In this document: one piece after another, positions 63,248-64,000 of the stretch | Position numbering within the stretch: the first letter of the stretch is position 1 | How the letters are laid out: each line of letters begins with the position of its first letter | Origin: Polynucleobacter kasalickyi | Lineage (GTDB): Bacteria > Pseudomonadota > Gammaproteobacteria > Burkholderiales > Burkholderiaceae | Length of the DNA: 64,000 nt | Assembly (NCBI RefSeq): GCF_900176405.1 | Contig: NZ_FWXJ01000001.1 | Location: forward strand, 359,852-423,851 | Direction: 5' to 3' | Translations under genes and position numbers: made by a program | Notes under the pieces: model-generated | What the model was told of the DNA's origin: nothing | The model's database searches: none | What the model saw: the letters and a program-made list of their open reading frames with translations, nothing else

Positions 63248-64000
63248 TTAAGGCGAACTGGGTTGCCAGCGATGAGGCAATAATTCTTCGATCTGGTTGT
63301 TCTTTTGGGTCGGCAACCTGGTTAGAACATCTTTGATATAGGCATATGGATCATGACCATTCATTTTCGCTGACTGGATCAAACTCATGATGGCAGCAGC
63401 GCGCTTTCCTGCACGTAACGAACCCGCAAACAACCAGTTCGACCGGCCGATGGCAATCGGACGAATCTGATTTTCAATCCAATTATTATCAATGGGTAAT
63501 TGACCATCATCGATGTAACGCGTGAGTGCTGGCCATCGCTTCAAGGTGTAATCTAATGCCCGTGCCGTAGCAGAACCATCGGTGATCTTCATGCGCTGTA
63601 GTTGCATCCATTCAAAGAGTACATTCGTAATTGGGCGAGATCGTTCCTGGCGTATGTTTTGTCGACTCTGGCAGTCCAATTCTTTTACTTCTCGCTCTAT
63701 CTCATAAAGTTGCCGTATGAGCTCAAGGGCATGTTCTGCAATCTGACTTTTATTCGCCACATGCAACTCAAAAAACTTGCGTCGTGCATGTGCCATACAA
63801 CCGACTTCGGTCACGCCATTGGCAATCATCGCTTTGTAGCCACTGAAGTCATCACAAACTAAACTCCCTCGCCAGTCCCCTACAAAGTTACGCGCGTTCT
63901 CACCAGATCGACTCTCTGCAAAATCGTAGATGACTGCCTTCAACTCCTCATGAACTCCAGGTGCGTAAGCCCATAAATAAGCTCGGTGTGTTTTCTTATT
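63248..64000 (-). CDS. Second IS66-family transposase (C-terminal part, runs off window)
   Basis: The frame stays open to the window edge; the visible part starts KKTHRAYLWAYAPG and ends LLPHRWQPSSP. It contains CDDFSGYKAMI (catalytic Asp), CMAHARRKFFELH and DNNWIENQIRPIAIGRSNWL (catalytic Glu), then AAAIMSLIQSAKMNGHDPYAY. It differs clearly from the other IS66 transposase (for example DNNWIENQ against DNNAAERA), so it is a different subgroup. The C-terminal end is natural for the family. Confidence 0.93.
   Translation of the reverse strand, partial: NKKTHRAYLWAYAPGVHEELKAVIYDFAESRSGENARNFVGDWRGSLVCDDFSGYKAMIANGVTEVGCMAHARRKFFELHVANKSQIAEHALELIRQLYEIEREVKELDCQSRQNIRQERSRPITNVLFEWMQLQRMKITDGSATARALDYTLKRWPALTRYIDDGQLPIDNNWIENQIRPIAIGRSNWLFAGSLRAGKRAAAIMSLIQSAKMNGHDPYAYIKDVLTRLPTQKNNQIEELLPHRWQPSSP

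Larger units (their letters stand above)
59731..64000. mobile_element. Nested insertion-sequence remnants (IS3 and two IS66 types)
   Basis: From left to right: decayed IS66-type end (copy A), IS3-family fragment, IS66-type set with KOW-like gene, tnpC, tnpB and truncated tnpA, then a second IS66-type transposase running past the edge. The order shows repeated insertion and deletion. Terminal inverted repeats could not be paired by eye within the window. Confidence 0.85.

Noticed and set aside
1..64000. CRISPR array
   Set aside because: No regularly spaced direct repeats with unique spacers were seen; the only tandem array is the three 9-bp units near 52611.

Overview
The window looks like a chromosomal segment of a small-genome, moderately AT-rich betaproteobacterium of the Burkholderiaceae, most like Polynucleobacter. 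This is inferred from the gene order sucA-odhB-lpdA-zapE, from trpS-dapA-bamC and mutS-cysE-trmJ, from an orphan Bug-type tricarboxylate receptor, and from an H-NS protein with the beta-proteobacterial C-terminal signature. No rRNA or marker search was possible, so the genus is an inference.

Layout. 1-4105: the 5' end of greB, tRNA-Arg(ACG), a winged-helix regulator, a small ribbon-helix-helix-like protein with palindromes upstream, and a large helical-repeat protein with a small partner. These are separated by long AT-rich gaps and look accessory. 4785-12311: a leftward run of nine genes. It holds a Bug receptor, DUF2878 and DUF3833 proteins, a photolyase FAD-domain protein, an SDR, the tRNA hydroxylation protein TrhP, a Rieske ferredoxin, an iron-sulfur (6-4) photolyase and a 44-residue DUF2256 zinc-ribbon gene whose stop overlaps the photolyase start. 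This resembles a light or photo-oxidative stress cluster. 12448-14560: yaeQ, a SemiSWEET, an H-NS protein and a MerR/excisionase-like regulator divergent from the next operon. 14923-26467: housekeeping genes, namely the 2-oxoglutarate dehydrogenase complex, zapE, a PHP phosphoesterase, trpS, a methyltransferase, dapA and bamC.

26580-41603 is the most striking accessory block. A NarL-type regulator lacking its phospho-acceptor Asp precedes a 2442-residue secreted protein that joins an animal-type haem peroxidase domain to RTX calcium repeats. It is followed by a glycosyltransferase and a complete type I secretion system (ABC transporter, HlyD-type adaptor, TolC-type channel with an unusual long Pro/Ala/Ser tail). 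The simplest reading is one locus for making, possibly glycosylating, and exporting a giant peroxidase-adhesin.

41736-58736 is mostly conserved core: an Ala-rich lipoprotein, a RoxA-like ribosomal oxygenase, a SlyD-like isomerase, an MntA/HepT toxin-antitoxin pair, mutS, cysE, trmJ, suhB, lpxH, ppiB, a TPR lipoprotein, cysS, a 3-methyladenine glycosylase, accA, tilS and lysC. It ends at tRNA-Ser(GCU). 59001-64000 is a mobile-element graveyard: an orphan ORF, a frameshifted IS3-family transposase between two 156-bp direct copies of an IS66-associated sequence, an IS66-type tnpB/tnpC set with an extra downstream gene, a truncated tnpA, and a second IS66-type transposase running off the window end.
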